DNA from: Bin127 sp965221625
Lineage (GTDB): Bacteria > Chloroflexota > Dehalococcoidia > Lucifugimonadales > Lucifugimonadaceae
Reading direction: 5' to 3'
NCBI GenBank assembly: GCA_965221625.1
Contig: OZ244903.1
Location: forward strand, 930,001-994,000
DNA: 64,000 nt
Shown: one piece after another, positions 8,738-17,792 of the stretch
Position numbering within the stretch: the stretch's first letter is position 1
How the letters are laid out: the number at the start of each line of letters is the position of its first letter
The notes under the pieces: generated by a model
Seen by the model: the letters and a program-made list of their open reading frames with translations, nothing else
What the model was told of the DNA's origin: nothing
Database searches by the model: none
Made by a program: the position numbers and the translations under genes

Positions 8738-9787
8738 GTGGCGACTCAGGTTTCAAACGCAACGGCCTCCGAGACAACGACGACTGACAACGTCCTCGAA
8801 CTGCAGAACGTAACAAAGGTTTTCGGTGGAGGTTTGCTGCGTCGCAAGGTGACGATCGCCGTTGACGACGTCAGTCTTCGGATCCCGCGTGAGAATCCCG
8901 GCATCATCGCAGTCGCCGGTGAGAGTGGCAGCGGCAAGACGACGCTGGCGCGCCTGATGTTGGGCATCATCCCGCCGACTGAAGGTTCGATCCAGTTCAA
9001 CGGGAGCGACATTTCGACGTTGCAACGACGCGACCGAATGGAGTTCCGACGCGAAGTTCAACCTATCATGCAGGACCCATTCGAGGTCTACAACCCGTTC
9101 TACAAAGTCGACCACGTATTGATGTCGCCGGTGATGAACTTCGGTTTGGCTCAGAACAAACGCGAAGCTCGGGACCTGGTCATCGAGTCGCTCGACACCG
9201 TTGGTTTACGACACCAAGAGACTTTAGGTCGCTTTCCCCATCAGTTGAGTGGCGGCCAACGTCAACGCATCATGGTCGCTCGGGCATTGCTCTTGAAACC
9301 GAGAATCATCGTCGCCGACGAACCGGTTTCGATGGTGGACGCATCGCTCCGAGCCACGATACTCGGAAGTATTGACCTCCTGAACAAGGAACTGGGCATT
9401 GCGGTCATCTACATCACCCACGACCTGACGACCGCTTTCCAGATTAGCGACAACATCTTGGTCATGTATCAAGGCTCAGTCGTCGAGACTGGGCACGTCG
9501 AAGACGTCATCCAGAACCCGCAGCACCCGTATACGCAGCTCTTGGTCGAGTCGATACCGCGACCCGATCCGAAGGAGCGTTGGGGGCGAGACATGGCTTC
9601 TCAAGAAACTGGTGGCGAGAACGTCGGCGTCGGATGTCGTTTTGCACCTCGCTGTCCGTACGTCATGGAGGAGTGCCGCGACGCCATGCCGCCGCTCTAC
9701 CAGATCGGCGACTACCAAGCGACCCAGTGCTATCTACATCGAGACAGCGCAAGAGGCGTGGCGGAAGCCATTTCAGACGTCTTTTAA
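8738..9787 (+). CDS. ABC transporter ATP-binding protein, DppF/OppF type
   Basis: Second ATPase of the importer, 349 aa from GTG 8738 (a longer frame exists upstream, but the strong ribosome-binding site selects this start). Walker A GESGSGKTT, signature LSGGQRQRI and Walker B IIVADEPVSMVD are present. The C-terminal extension has GCRFAPRCPYVMEEC, the Cys pattern of this subfamily. It starts one base after the stop of the first ATPase, indicating translational coupling. VSMVD, in place of the usual TSALD, is common in the F-type subunit. It is the last gene of the plus-strand operon. Confidence 0.93.
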   Translation: MATQVSNATASETTTTDNVLELQNVTKVFGGGLLRRKVTIAVDDVSLRIPRENPGIIAVAGESGSGKTTLARLMLGIIPPTEGSIQFNGSDISTLQRRDRMEFRREVQPIMQDPFEVYNPFYKVDHVLMSPVMNFGLAQNKREARDLVIESLDTVGLRHQETLGRFPHQLSGGQRQRIMVARALLLKPRIIVADEPVSMVDASLRATILGSIDLLNKELGIAVIYITHDLTTAFQISDNILVMYQGSVVETGHVEDVIQNPQHPYTQLLVESIPRPDPKERWGRDMASQETGGENVGVGCRFAPRCPYVMEECRDAMPPLYQIGDYQATQCYLHRDSARGVAEAISDVF

Positions 9788-9925
9788 GGACACCGTTCGT
9801 TGGGGAACGAGAAACGGTTCGGCATCCCCGAGAGTCCCGCATCAAGGTCTTGGGTGGTGGCGTAGCGCGTTATCCGCATGACGAGAAATCCGACTTCTGC
9901 TACGCCGGTCTGGTTTTGGCGGTAG

Positions 9926-10675
9926 TCAAGCGAGATCACGCAAGAAATCGATCGGTCCCATCAATGCGAAGAGCAGTATCGGCAACCCAGTCCCGAATGC
10001 CACAACCCAGGTTGCGATTGACGCGAACTGCTGATTACGGACACTGTTTAGACGGTCGACGACGAAGCCGCAGACAGCGAACAGCGCGCCGGCCTGCAAA
10101 CCGATGAATACGCCTGCACCACCTTGCACGAACATGTCGTACGGGAAGATGATGATGCCGTCAATGAGCAGTGAACCAAGGTCGAGAATGCCATAGTGCC
10201 CGTCTGCGAGCCCGGCGAATGCGATGGCTATGCGATTGAACCCGCCGGTAAGTAACGGCGTCGCAACACCGAACCCCATGCCAAAGCCCAACCAGACGAT
10301 CGGATTAGGGTGCGCCTGCGCCATATCCCTAACGTGATAGACCGTCCAAGGAACGACGATCAAAGCGGCGAGTGCCGCAGCTACTGAGAGTGCAATCGCT
10401 CCGTTGCCCTGTATTCGTACAGCTTCTTCGAAGTATTGGAAACGTGCCAACACCGTTACGTGGAACGATGCGATCGAGAGCATTATCCCGAGCAGAGTCG
10501 TCGCTAGCGTCAAGCGAATACGACGGGTTTGATCCGGACTGTCGCCGGTGCCGCGGGTGAGGCGATCCAGTGAGAGATCGATTGTGGGTTTAGAGACCGT
10601 TGAAGCGACTCGAGGCGGGTCAGTTGGTTGAGAGTTCGATCTCGTCCGCCCGATGGCAACTGACGAATCGTCCAT
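9926..10675 (-). CDS. Multi-spanning membrane protein, unknown function
   Basis: Up to 249 aa. A polar N-terminus of about 50 residues is followed by five or six hydrophobic segments (e.g. LTLATTLLGIMLSIASF, AIALSVAAALAALIVVPW, FIGLQAGALFAVCGFVV). I do not recognise the family. It is the last gene of the minus-strand transporter operon, and its first ATG overlaps the end of the ATPase gene by 56 bases. The true start may lie further inside, and translation may be coupled. Its place in the operon suggests an accessory role in that transport system, but nothing in the sequence shows what it does. It ends convergent to the plus-strand ATPase. Confidence 0.6.
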   Translation of the reverse strand: MDDSSVAIGRTRSNSQPTDPPRVASTVSKPTIDLSLDRLTRGTGDSPDQTRRIRLTLATTLLGIMLSIASFHVTVLARFQYFEEAVRIQGNGAIALSVAAALAALIVVPWTVYHVRDMAQAHPNPIVWLGFGMGFGVATPLLTGGFNRIAIAFAGLADGHYGILDLGSLLIDGIIIFPYDMFVQGGAGVFIGLQAGALFAVCGFVVDRLNSVRNQQFASIATWVVAFGTGLPILLFALMGPIDFLRDLA

Positions 10676-11687
10676 CAGAGGACTCTACCAACGGCGGGAC
10701 TTCGTTTCGGCAAATGTCGGTCGCGTAAGCGCATCGCGGATGGAAGTAGCATCCCGTCGGCGGGTTCGCTGGGTTAGCAACCTCGCCTTCTAGCACGTAG
10801 CGTTTGGTGCGCTGACTCGGGTGCGGTTTAGGCACCGAACTCATCAACGCGGCCGTATATGGGTGCTTCGGCGATTCGAACAACTCGGCCGGCGTCCCGA
10901 TTTCGGCGATCCGTCCGACGTACATCACCACGACGCGGTTGGAAATCTGCTTAACCACTGACAGGTCGTGAGAGACGAAGAGGTAGGTCAACCCGAGGTC
11001 ATCCTGAAGGTCCATCATCAGGTTGATGACTTGTGCCTGCACTGAAACGTCGAGACCGGATACCGGTTCGTCTGCGAGGATAAGTCGAGGGTTGATGGCT
11101 AGCGCGCGTGCGATGCCGATGCGTTGACGTTGTCCGCCGCTGAATGCGTGCGGGAAGCGCAGCATGTACTCAGGACGCAATCCGACGAGTCGAAGCAGAT
11201 TGGCGACGCGCTCTTCACGTTCGGCGCGATCGCCGATTCCATTGACGAGCAACGGCTCGCTCACGATCTCGAAGATGTTCATGCGGGGATTGAGCGAAGA
11301 GAAAGGATCTTGGAAGATCATCTGGAGTTGCCGCCGATACGGCCGCATCTCCGTCATCGACAACTGCGCCAAATCGATCGGATCGCCCTCCTCCGGGTTG
11401 AAGATGATCTCGCCATCGGTAGGCGGATATGCGCGAATGATGCATCGAGCGGTGGTGCTCTTTCCGCAACCGCTCTCACCGACGAGGCTCAGCGTTTCGC
11501 CTTCGTAGATGTCGAAGCTGATGTTGTCCACGGCGCGCACTGTTCCCACCGTGCGACGGAAGAAGCCACGACGTATTGGGAAGAATTTGCTGAGGTTTCT
11601 GACGCTCAGCACGTTGTCTGGGCTGCCGTCACCGTTGATTGAGGCGTCGGCAACCGCAGTCTTTGCGGAACTTGTCGTCTCGACCAT
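10620..11687 (-). CDS. ABC transporter ATP-binding protein, DppF/OppF type
   Basis: ATPase of 355 aa with Walker A GESGCGKST, signature FSGGQRQRIGIARAL, Walker B LILADEPVSGLDVS, and the Cys-containing C-terminal extension (GCYFHPRCAYATDIC). Its ATG directly abuts the stop codon of the preceding ATPase (TAG-ATG), so the two are translated together. It belongs to the complete five-gene importer operon that runs from the binding protein at 17360 down to here. Confidence 0.93.
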   Translation of the reverse strand: MVETTSSAKTAVADASINGDGSPDNVLSVRNLSKFFPIRRGFFRRTVGTVRAVDNISFDIYEGETLSLVGESGCGKSTTARCIIRAYPPTDGEIIFNPEEGDPIDLAQLSMTEMRPYRRQLQMIFQDPFSSLNPRMNIFEIVSEPLLVNGIGDRAEREERVANLLRLVGLRPEYMLRFPHAFSGGQRQRIGIARALAINPRLILADEPVSGLDVSVQAQVINLMMDLQDDLGLTYLFVSHDLSVVKQISNRVVVMYVGRIAEIGTPAELFESPKHPYTAALMSSVPKPHPSQRTKRYVLEGEVANPANPPTGCYFHPRCAYATDICRNEVPPLVESSDGRFVSCHRADEIELSTN

Positions 11688-12752
11688 CTAATTCTCCGGG
11701 TAGAGGAAGCAGCTGACGTGCTGATCGGCACTAACCTGCATTAGTTGCGGTTCGTCGACTTCGCACTTGCCTTCCATGAACGATTCGCATCGGGGATGGA
11801 AAGAGCAACCTTGCGGTCGGTTCTGAGGATGCGGTATCGAACCTGAGATGGATGGCAAACGAGCGCGTGAAGTGGTGAACATGCTCGGGATGGAGGTCAG
11901 CAGTGCCCGTGAGTAGGGATGCCGCGGCGCGTCGAAGAATGAAGTCACGGGTCCCGATTCGACCACTTTACCAAGGTACATTACGGTTACTTCGTCGGCG
12001 ATCTCGGCGATTACCCCAAGGTCGTGCGTGATGAAGAGAATCGACATGCCGTTCTCTTCCTGCAGCTGCTGCATCAAGTCAAGAATCTGCGCTTGCGTGG
12101 TTACGTCTAGGGCGGTCGTCGGTTCGTCGGCGATCAGCACACGCGGATTAGTACACATCGCCATCGCGATCATGGCGCGTTGCAGTTGACCGCCGCTGAA
12201 ACGGAACGGGTATTCGTTCATCCGCTGCTGGGGATTTGGGATGCCGACGCGGTCGAGCCAGTCAACACCGATTTCGAATCGCTCTTGCTTCGTGTAGTCC
12301 GTGTGAAGGCGCAAAGCTTCGTCAATTTGGTTGCCGAACGTGTGCAGCGAGCTGAACGAAGTCATCGGCTCTTGGAAGATCATCGAAATCTCGCCGCCGC
12401 GGATGTCGCGCATCTGCTCGCTGTTGGCACCAAGAGTCAAGAGATCTGTAGGCGTTGCAGTGTCCGCTGACTGCTTGTAGTGGATCTGCCCTTCTACGAT
12501 GCGACCCGGCGGTTCCACGATCTGAAGTATCGATTTGGCGGATATCGATTTTCCGCAACCACTTTCACCGACAATTCCCATCGTCGAACCCGGCATCAAG
12601 TCGAAGTCGACACCGTCCACCGCTCGTACCACGCCTTCGTCGGTGAAGAAATGCGTCGTCAAGTTCCGTACCGACAGTATCGCGTCGGAATCGAACTCGA
12701 CAACGCTGGTGTCAGCGTGGGATTGCGTCGCTTTTGCTTCGGTTGTCATCAC
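11688..12752 (-). CDS. ABC transporter ATP-binding protein, DppD/OppD type
   Basis: ATPase of 354 aa with Walker A GESGCGKS, signature FSGGQLQRAM, Walker B VLIADEPTTALDVT, and the family C-terminal extension (GCSFHPRCESFMEGKC). It is the partner of the downstream ATPase. It follows the DppC-type permease by nine bases. This pair is more distant from the ATPases at 7666-9787 than the permease duplicates are from each other, so it is a separate system, not a recent duplicate. Confidence 0.92.
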   Translation of the reverse strand: MMTTEAKATQSHADTSVVEFDSDAILSVRNLTTHFFTDEGVVRAVDGVDFDLMPGSTMGIVGESGCGKSISAKSILQIVEPPGRIVEGQIHYKQSADTATPTDLLTLGANSEQMRDIRGGEISMIFQEPMTSFSSLHTFGNQIDEALRLHTDYTKQERFEIGVDWLDRVGIPNPQQRMNEYPFRFSGGQLQRAMIAMAMCTNPRVLIADEPTTALDVTTQAQILDLMQQLQEENGMSILFITHDLGVIAEIADEVTVMYLGKVVESGPVTSFFDAPRHPYSRALLTSIPSMFTTSRARLPSISGSIPHPQNRPQGCSFHPRCESFMEGKCEVDEPQLMQVSADQHVSCFLYPEN

Positions 12753-12761
12753 GAGGAGTCG

Positions 12762-13940
12762 CTAGTTGTTGCCGCCATACGGGTCCGCTGCGTCGCGTAT
12801 CCCATCGCCCATGAAGTTCAAGGAGAGCACCAGCACGACGACGAACAGACCGGGGATGAGCAACCACGGTGCAAGGGCGACGGTCTGCAGGTTCTGGGCG
12901 TTGAAGAGCAGCGTGCCGTAGGAGATTGCCGGCGGTAGCAAACCGAGCCCGAGGAAGCTGAGCGTGGTTTCGCTGATGACCATGAAGGCGAGGGATAAGG
13001 TGCTGGCGGCGATGATGTGGCTATAAAACGATGGCAACATGTGTCGGAAGATGACGCGTCGTTGGTTCGCTCCCGCCACGATTGCTGCGGTTACGAAATC
13101 TTCCTGTCGCATCGCCAAGAATCTCCCGCGCACGACGCGCGCCAGCTCGGTCCACGCAAATAGCGACACCACGATGGTGATCGCGAAGAATCGTCGCTCT
13201 ACCGACCAATCAGCCGGGAAGGCCGCGGCCAACCCCAAATAGAGCGGTACCGTCGGGATCGATCTCACGATTTCGATGGAGCGTTGGATGAAGTTGTCGA
13301 CGAACCCGCTGTAGAAACCAGAGACGGCACCCAATACGGTGCCCATTATCAGCGAGATGCCTATACCTAGGAGACCGATAAGCAGCGACAAGCGAGTGCC
13401 GCGCATGATGCGAGAGTAGAGATCCCTTCCCTGAACGTCGGTACCGAGGATGAACAAAGACTCTTCGGCGGTAGTCTCCGGGTCATCGACGGCGAACAGG
13501 TGCCAGTCGGTCTTGATACCGAAGAATGTGTACTCGTAACCTCTTCCGAAAAGCCGGACGTCGACCTTCTGGTCGCAGTCTCGTTCATATACCTTGCGGA
13601 AGAACTCGTCACGCGCGCCGACCAACTTGCAAACGTGCAGGTCGGGTCTGAACCCGTCGAACAGGCGAATCCACTGCGGCGGCGTAAATTGACGATCTGC
13701 GTCGCTATCCTCAGGGTCGTTCGTCGCCAAGAAGTCTGAGAAGATTACCACTAAGTAAAAAAGTGCGACGATTACCGCAGCAACCATCGCAAGACGATGT
13801 CGTTTGAAGCGTCGCCAGATAAGCTGACGCTGCGACATCACGTCGACGCGATCGTCTTCCTCAACGCTGTCGAGCGTCTCCTCAGACGTCTGGGGAGCGT
13901 GTCCGACTTGTGAACCGGCAACCATCGATTTAGTTCTCAT
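12762..13940 (-). CDS. ABC transporter permease, DppC/OppC type, with enlarged external loop
   Basis: Permease of 392 aa, about 65-100 residues longer than the other two DppC proteins here. The extra length is in the N-terminal tail and in the loop between helix 1 and the LGTDVQGRDLYSRIM hallmark; that loop contains two Cys (HVCKL, ERDCDQ). After the hallmark come the standard helices, the coupling loop (AAIVAGANQRRVIFRHMLPS) and a C-terminal GDGIRDAADPY. The start overlaps the end of the DppB-type gene by 11 bases. The long loop faces the outside and could contact the binding protein; this is inference. Confidence 0.92.
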   Translation of the reverse strand: MRTKSMVAGSQVGHAPQTSEETLDSVEEDDRVDVMSQRQLIWRRFKRHRLAMVAAVIVALFYLVVIFSDFLATNDPEDSDADRQFTPPQWIRLFDGFRPDLHVCKLVGARDEFFRKVYERDCDQKVDVRLFGRGYEYTFFGIKTDWHLFAVDDPETTAEESLFILGTDVQGRDLYSRIMRGTRLSLLIGLLGIGISLIMGTVLGAVSGFYSGFVDNFIQRSIEIVRSIPTVPLYLGLAAAFPADWSVERRFFAITIVVSLFAWTELARVVRGRFLAMRQEDFVTAAIVAGANQRRVIFRHMLPSFYSHIIAASTLSLAFMVISETTLSFLGLGLLPPAISYGTLLFNAQNLQTVALAPWLLIPGLFVVVLVLSLNFMGDGIRDAADPYGGNN

Positions 13941-14919
13941 CCAACCTAATTCGTGGGTCGACCCAAGCGAGCAACAGATCGGACACGAAGGTGCCGATAA
14001 TTGTCAGCCATCCGGTGCCTAAGATGATGGCTCCGGAAAGATAGATGTCTTGCGCAGTCAGTGCTCTCAGGAAGTCCCTTCCTAGCGTCGGCAAATCGAG
14101 AACGTAGGAGAGGACGACACTGCCCGAGATGAGGAACGGCAGGATGTATGCGGTCAGAGATAGTACCGGGTTCAATGCGTAACGCACCGGGTACTTCATT
14201 ATGAGTTGCAGCTCGCTGACGCCTTTGGCACGCGCCGTCGTTACGTAAGGTTTCTTCAGTTCGTCCAAAAGGTTGGCGCGCATTATGCGGATTAGCGAAG
14301 CGGTGCCGGCGGTACCGAGAATGATCACCGGCAAAACGAGGTGTTTGGTGAGGTCCCAAGCCTTGGCCAAGCTCCACGGTGCCGTCAGATACTCGGGCGA
14401 AAAAAGACCCGTCAGCAGGATGCCAGTGAGATCAAAGACGAGGTAGGCAACGACGAGCGCGATGAGGAAATCGGGGATGCCAAGTCCGAGGAATCCAAAG
14501 AATGTTGCAATGTAATCGCCGACTGAGTACTGTTTGACAGCCGAATAGATGCCGATAGGAATACCGACTATCCATATGAAGACGATGGCACCGAAAGCAA
14601 GCAACAGCGTGTTGAATAGGTTCTGCTCGATTACTCTGATCACCGGCGAATTGAATTCAAATGAGAATCCGAGTTCGCCACGCAATATTCGCAAGATCCA
14701 TCTCGCGTACTGCACGTATACCGGTGAGTTAAGGCCGTAGACCTCGCGGAGGTTGTCCGCTTCGTCGGCGAGGATGATGTTGCCGGTGGCGGCTTGAGTG
14801 GCGATATACGTCGTAACGAAGTCGCCGGCTGGGAGATTGATTATGACGAAAGATATAACCGACACCGCCCACATGGCGATGATGGCGTAAAGAAATCTTC
14901 TGATGAAGAATGAGAGCAT
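13930..14919 (-). CDS. ABC transporter permease, DppB/OppB type
   Basis: Permease of 329 aa beginning MLSFFIRRFLYAIIAMWAVSV, a standard DppB N-terminus, with coupling loop TARAKGVSELQLIMKYPVRYA and C-terminal LAWVDPRIRLDEN. It is the first translocator gene after the binding protein, from which it is separated by a 134-base gap that contains a strong hairpin. It pairs with the DppC-type permease with which it overlaps. Confidence 0.92.
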   Translation of the reverse strand: MLSFFIRRFLYAIIAMWAVSVISFVIINLPAGDFVTTYIATQAATGNIILADEADNLREVYGLNSPVYVQYARWILRILRGELGFSFEFNSPVIRVIEQNLFNTLLLAFGAIVFIWIVGIPIGIYSAVKQYSVGDYIATFFGFLGLGIPDFLIALVVAYLVFDLTGILLTGLFSPEYLTAPWSLAKAWDLTKHLVLPVIILGTAGTASLIRIMRANLLDELKKPYVTTARAKGVSELQLIMKYPVRYALNPVLSLTAYILPFLISGSVVLSYVLDLPTLGRDFLRALTAQDIYLSGAIILGTGWLTIIGTFVSDLLLAWVDPRIRLDEN

Positions 14920-14967
14920 ATGACGGTTTGAGTTCCGATGACGGATGCGACGTTAGGGCACCCGTCT

Positions 14968-15000
14968 GTGTCCGCCCCACCGATGTGGCAGGGCGGACAC
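14968..15000 (-). promoter_or_regulatory. Hairpin between binding protein and permease
   Basis: A perfect 10-bp inverted repeat (GTGTCCGCCC 14968-14977 and GGGCGGACAC 14991-15000) with a 13-base loop lies in the spacer between the binding-protein stop and the permease start. No T-run follows. It is the same arrangement as in the first transporter operon, so a role in differential transcript stability or partial termination is likely. Confidence 0.7.
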
Positions 15001-15053
15001 TGTACCTTGCCGGTACTAGGCGATGACCAAGTCGTCGCCCGTCGACTTCAAGA

Positions 15054-17360
15054 CTACTGTCCTTCCATCGCGTTCTCGTCGTCAATCCACCACTGCTCAG
15101 GGAATCCGTTTCCGGAAGTCTGGTTGTGGTAGGAGAATGGCAACGGGTTCGGGATGTTGTGGACGTTGTTCTTGATGATCGCCACGTATGTGGGTTTATT
15201 CATCACCGTGGTGATCGGGTTCACGTTCTCGCAGTTGATTTCGACAACGCGCTGAACGATCTCCGTGTAACGGTCAGGACCTGCAGTCGAAATCGCCTCG
15301 GAATAGAGCTCCTGCTGTTGCCTCAACAACGGGTTGGCAGGCTCGACGCCCGATGCACCTGCTGAGTCGTACCAGTCGGCTCCAAGCGGCGAGACGAATG
15401 TTGCATCCAAAACCGGCAGCAAGTGTGTCGGCGTGATGATCGTCGTCACGCGCGGTGCCGACTCCCAGTTTTGCGTCATCAACTCGTTGAGTTGGGCACG
15501 GTCGCCGTGCAGACCACGCTCAAGGGATTGAACTTCGGCGTGAATGCCGAGGTTGACCTGCCATTGGCGCGCGATCATCTCGTTGATCGCCGGGTAATCC
15601 TCGAAAGCCGCAACTACTGACGGAAGCTGAACCGTCAATCGTGCACCGCTCGGCATTAGTCGGAAACCATCGCCGTCTCGCTGGTCGAGTCCGAGTCCGT
15701 CAAGTATCGCGTTGGCCGCGTCCGGGTTGAAGCGTACTGCGTCTTCGCCGATGTACTTGCCTGGGTTGTTCGGGTCTTCCCAACCGGCACAGAGGCCTTC
15801 AACCGAACCAAGACCGAGGAAGAACACCTCGTTGATCTGGTCGCGCTCGATACCCATTGAGAGCGCGGTTCGGAAGTCGACGTCGCGGATGAAGCTGGCA
15901 ATCTCGTCATCGCCGTCCCAAGTCTCGTTGAAGTAGAGATTGGCGATGCCGGACTGGTCTTGCCTCCAGAACTGGATGCGGTATCCGACCGACTCGGCGT
16001 TCTGCAAGAAGAGTGGCAACTTCGCGATGTTGATGTGTCGACCCATCACCGTGTAGTTACCTGCGAGGGCACTGAGGTTCAGCACCTCGAGGTTCTGGGC
16101 GAGTGTCAAAACAACGTTGTCGATGTACGGGAGCTGGTTGCCCTCGGTGTCGACTGCAAAGTAGTACGGATTCCGCTCAAACGACCACTCGTTGGTGTTA
16201 ATGCTGCCCGTAACTCTCCAAGCGGTGAGCATCGGAGCGTCTGGGTTGGCATTGGCGTGGTTGCGGTCGTAGAAGTAGGTTACCCAGTTGTCGAAGTCCG
16301 CTTCCTGCGCTTTGCGGTTAGCCTCTTCCAAACCGACGAAGTCGGGGTGGAACTGCTCAAGGTAGTGCCGAGGCGCATACAGACCGTCTGCGGCATCACC
16401 ACGCGTGTGCTGACCCGCGACGATCACGGATGCCATCAGCTGGACGAATAGACCGTACGGCTCGGCCGCTGTGACTTTGAACGTCTGCTCGTCGATCGCC
16501 TCGAACTTGAGCACTTCACCGCCATGCTCGGTCCAACCCGGTTTGCTGGGGTTGAGGTCCTCGTTAAGCAGCATGTGCTCGTACCAGAACATGATGTCGG
16601 CGGTCGTGAAGGGGTGCCCGTCCGACCACTTGTGGCCCTTGCGCAGCGTAAACGTAAACTCGGTGGAATCTTCGTTCTGCGTCCAAGACTCGGCGATGTT
16701 CGGCTGCGGGATCTGTCCCGATACGTCGTAGAACAGGATGTGGTCCTTGAGTGGACGCTCCATGTTCTGTCCGTCAGCTGGACCGGTGAAACCACGTCGC
16801 CAGGTTCCGCCATATTTGCCGATGCCCCGTGTGGGTTGCAGCACCAGCGGGTTCTCAGGAAGGCGCTCTTCTACTGAAGGCAGTTCGCCGGCAGCAACTC
16901 GTGCTGCGAGCATCGGTGCTTCCCTGTAAGAAGACGGCTTCGGGAAGAGATTGCCGTTGTCGTCGTAGATCGTCGGCCACTCCTCTTGTCCGACCGGCGG
17001 GTCGGCGGTGATGTGAGGCGACTGAATCGGCTCTGGAGTCGGAGTTACCTCGCGCTCGACAACCCGCTCAACCTCGGTCTCAACGACGACGGTCTGGACG
17101 ACTTCGCGTTCGACCTCGACTTCCTTCTCGACCACGACGGTCTGGACGACCTCGCGTTCGACCTCTACCTCTTTTTCGACTACGACGGTCTGCACAACCG
17201 TTTCGCCTGGTACCTCAACGGGGACCTCGACCGTCTGGATGACGACCGTCTCCTCGCCGGCACACGCGATGGCCGTCGTTAAGGCAGCTGCTACGGCGAC
17301 GATGGTTCCGATGACCATGTAACGCCGTGACAACCACCGTCTGGGGTCAGCACTCGGCAT
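15054..17360 (-). CDS. ABC transporter substrate-binding lipoprotein, family 5, long stalk
   Basis: Lipid-anchored receptor of 768 aa. The signal peptide ends at lipobox TTAIAC (Cys about residue 33). A stalk of about 75 residues follows, built of a repeated 16-residue unit (EVVQTVVVEKEVEVER, twice intact, then degenerate) and ending in a Pro-rich VTPTPEP. The binding domain then shows WTQNEDSTEFTFTLRKGHKW, typical of SBP_bac_5, and is larger than usual (about 640 residues). GGAGGT at 17368-17373 lies 7 bases before ATG 17360 and overlaps an upstream TTG at 17375, so the ATG is the start. It leads the five-gene importer operon. Confidence 0.9.
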   Translation of the reverse strand: MPSADPRRWLSRRYMVIGTIVAVAAALTTAIACAGEETVVIQTVEVPVEVPGETVVQTVVVEKEVEVEREVVQTVVVEKEVEVEREVVQTVVVETEVERVVEREVTPTPEPIQSPHITADPPVGQEEWPTIYDDNGNLFPKPSSYREAPMLAARVAAGELPSVEERLPENPLVLQPTRGIGKYGGTWRRGFTGPADGQNMERPLKDHILFYDVSGQIPQPNIAESWTQNEDSTEFTFTLRKGHKWSDGHPFTTADIMFWYEHMLLNEDLNPSKPGWTEHGGEVLKFEAIDEQTFKVTAAEPYGLFVQLMASVIVAGQHTRGDAADGLYAPRHYLEQFHPDFVGLEEANRKAQEADFDNWVTYFYDRNHANANPDAPMLTAWRVTGSINTNEWSFERNPYYFAVDTEGNQLPYIDNVVLTLAQNLEVLNLSALAGNYTVMGRHINIAKLPLFLQNAESVGYRIQFWRQDQSGIANLYFNETWDGDDEIASFIRDVDFRTALSMGIERDQINEVFFLGLGSVEGLCAGWEDPNNPGKYIGEDAVRFNPDAANAILDGLGLDQRDGDGFRLMPSGARLTVQLPSVVAAFEDYPAINEMIARQWQVNLGIHAEVQSLERGLHGDRAQLNELMTQNWESAPRVTTIITPTHLLPVLDATFVSPLGADWYDSAGASGVEPANPLLRQQQELYSEAISTAGPDRYTEIVQRVVEINCENVNPITTVMNKPTYVAIIKNNVHNIPNPLPFSYHNQTSGNGFPEQWWIDDENAMEGQ

Positions 17361-17367
17361 TGTTGTT

Positions 17368-17373
17368 ACCTCC
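17368..17373 (-). promoter_or_regulatory. Ribosome-binding site fixing the binding-protein start
   Basis: GGAGGT on the minus strand, 7 bases upstream of ATG 17360. It would be part of the coding region if a TTG at 17375 were used, so that longer start is rejected. Confidence 0.8.
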
Positions 17374-17509
17374 AATTGGCTGATATTCCATATCTTCGGG
17401 TTCGTCTAACGCGACGAAATCCCCGACATCACTGAAATCGCGCTCTTCAGATCGCCAGCCGCGCTAGCGGATGCAATCGGGTAAAGCGCGCCACAGTGGT
17501 GCTGTAGTG

Positions 17510-17538
17510 AAACTAAACCAGCAACGCGCAAATGTCAA
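17510..17538 (-). promoter_or_regulatory. Sigma-70-type promoter for the five-gene importer operon
   Basis: On the minus strand a consensus TTGACA (17533-17538) is followed after 17 bases by TAGTTT (17510-17515). Transcription would start near 17503, leaving an untranslated leader of about 140 bases. No clear promoter was found on the other strand for the divergent sulfatase gene. Confidence 0.6.
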
Positions 17539-17792
17539 ACGACCGCAACTCGACCATCTACTTCTGTCGTCGATCCAACCTTGCGGTTAGACCGAGACGC
17601 GTCTGACTTTTCTGCATCGGATCTAGGACCTGCAACCGAAACTCAAACCCGCGTCTAAACTTCGATAGATGCCGAATTGAACTCGAGGTGAAATGTTGGA
17701 TACCGGTCGATTTTGACTGTCAAATTAGCGTAACCGGAATTGAGAGATGGTGTGAACCCGAGTACGCCCCAATATCGAGTACAAAAACCCAG

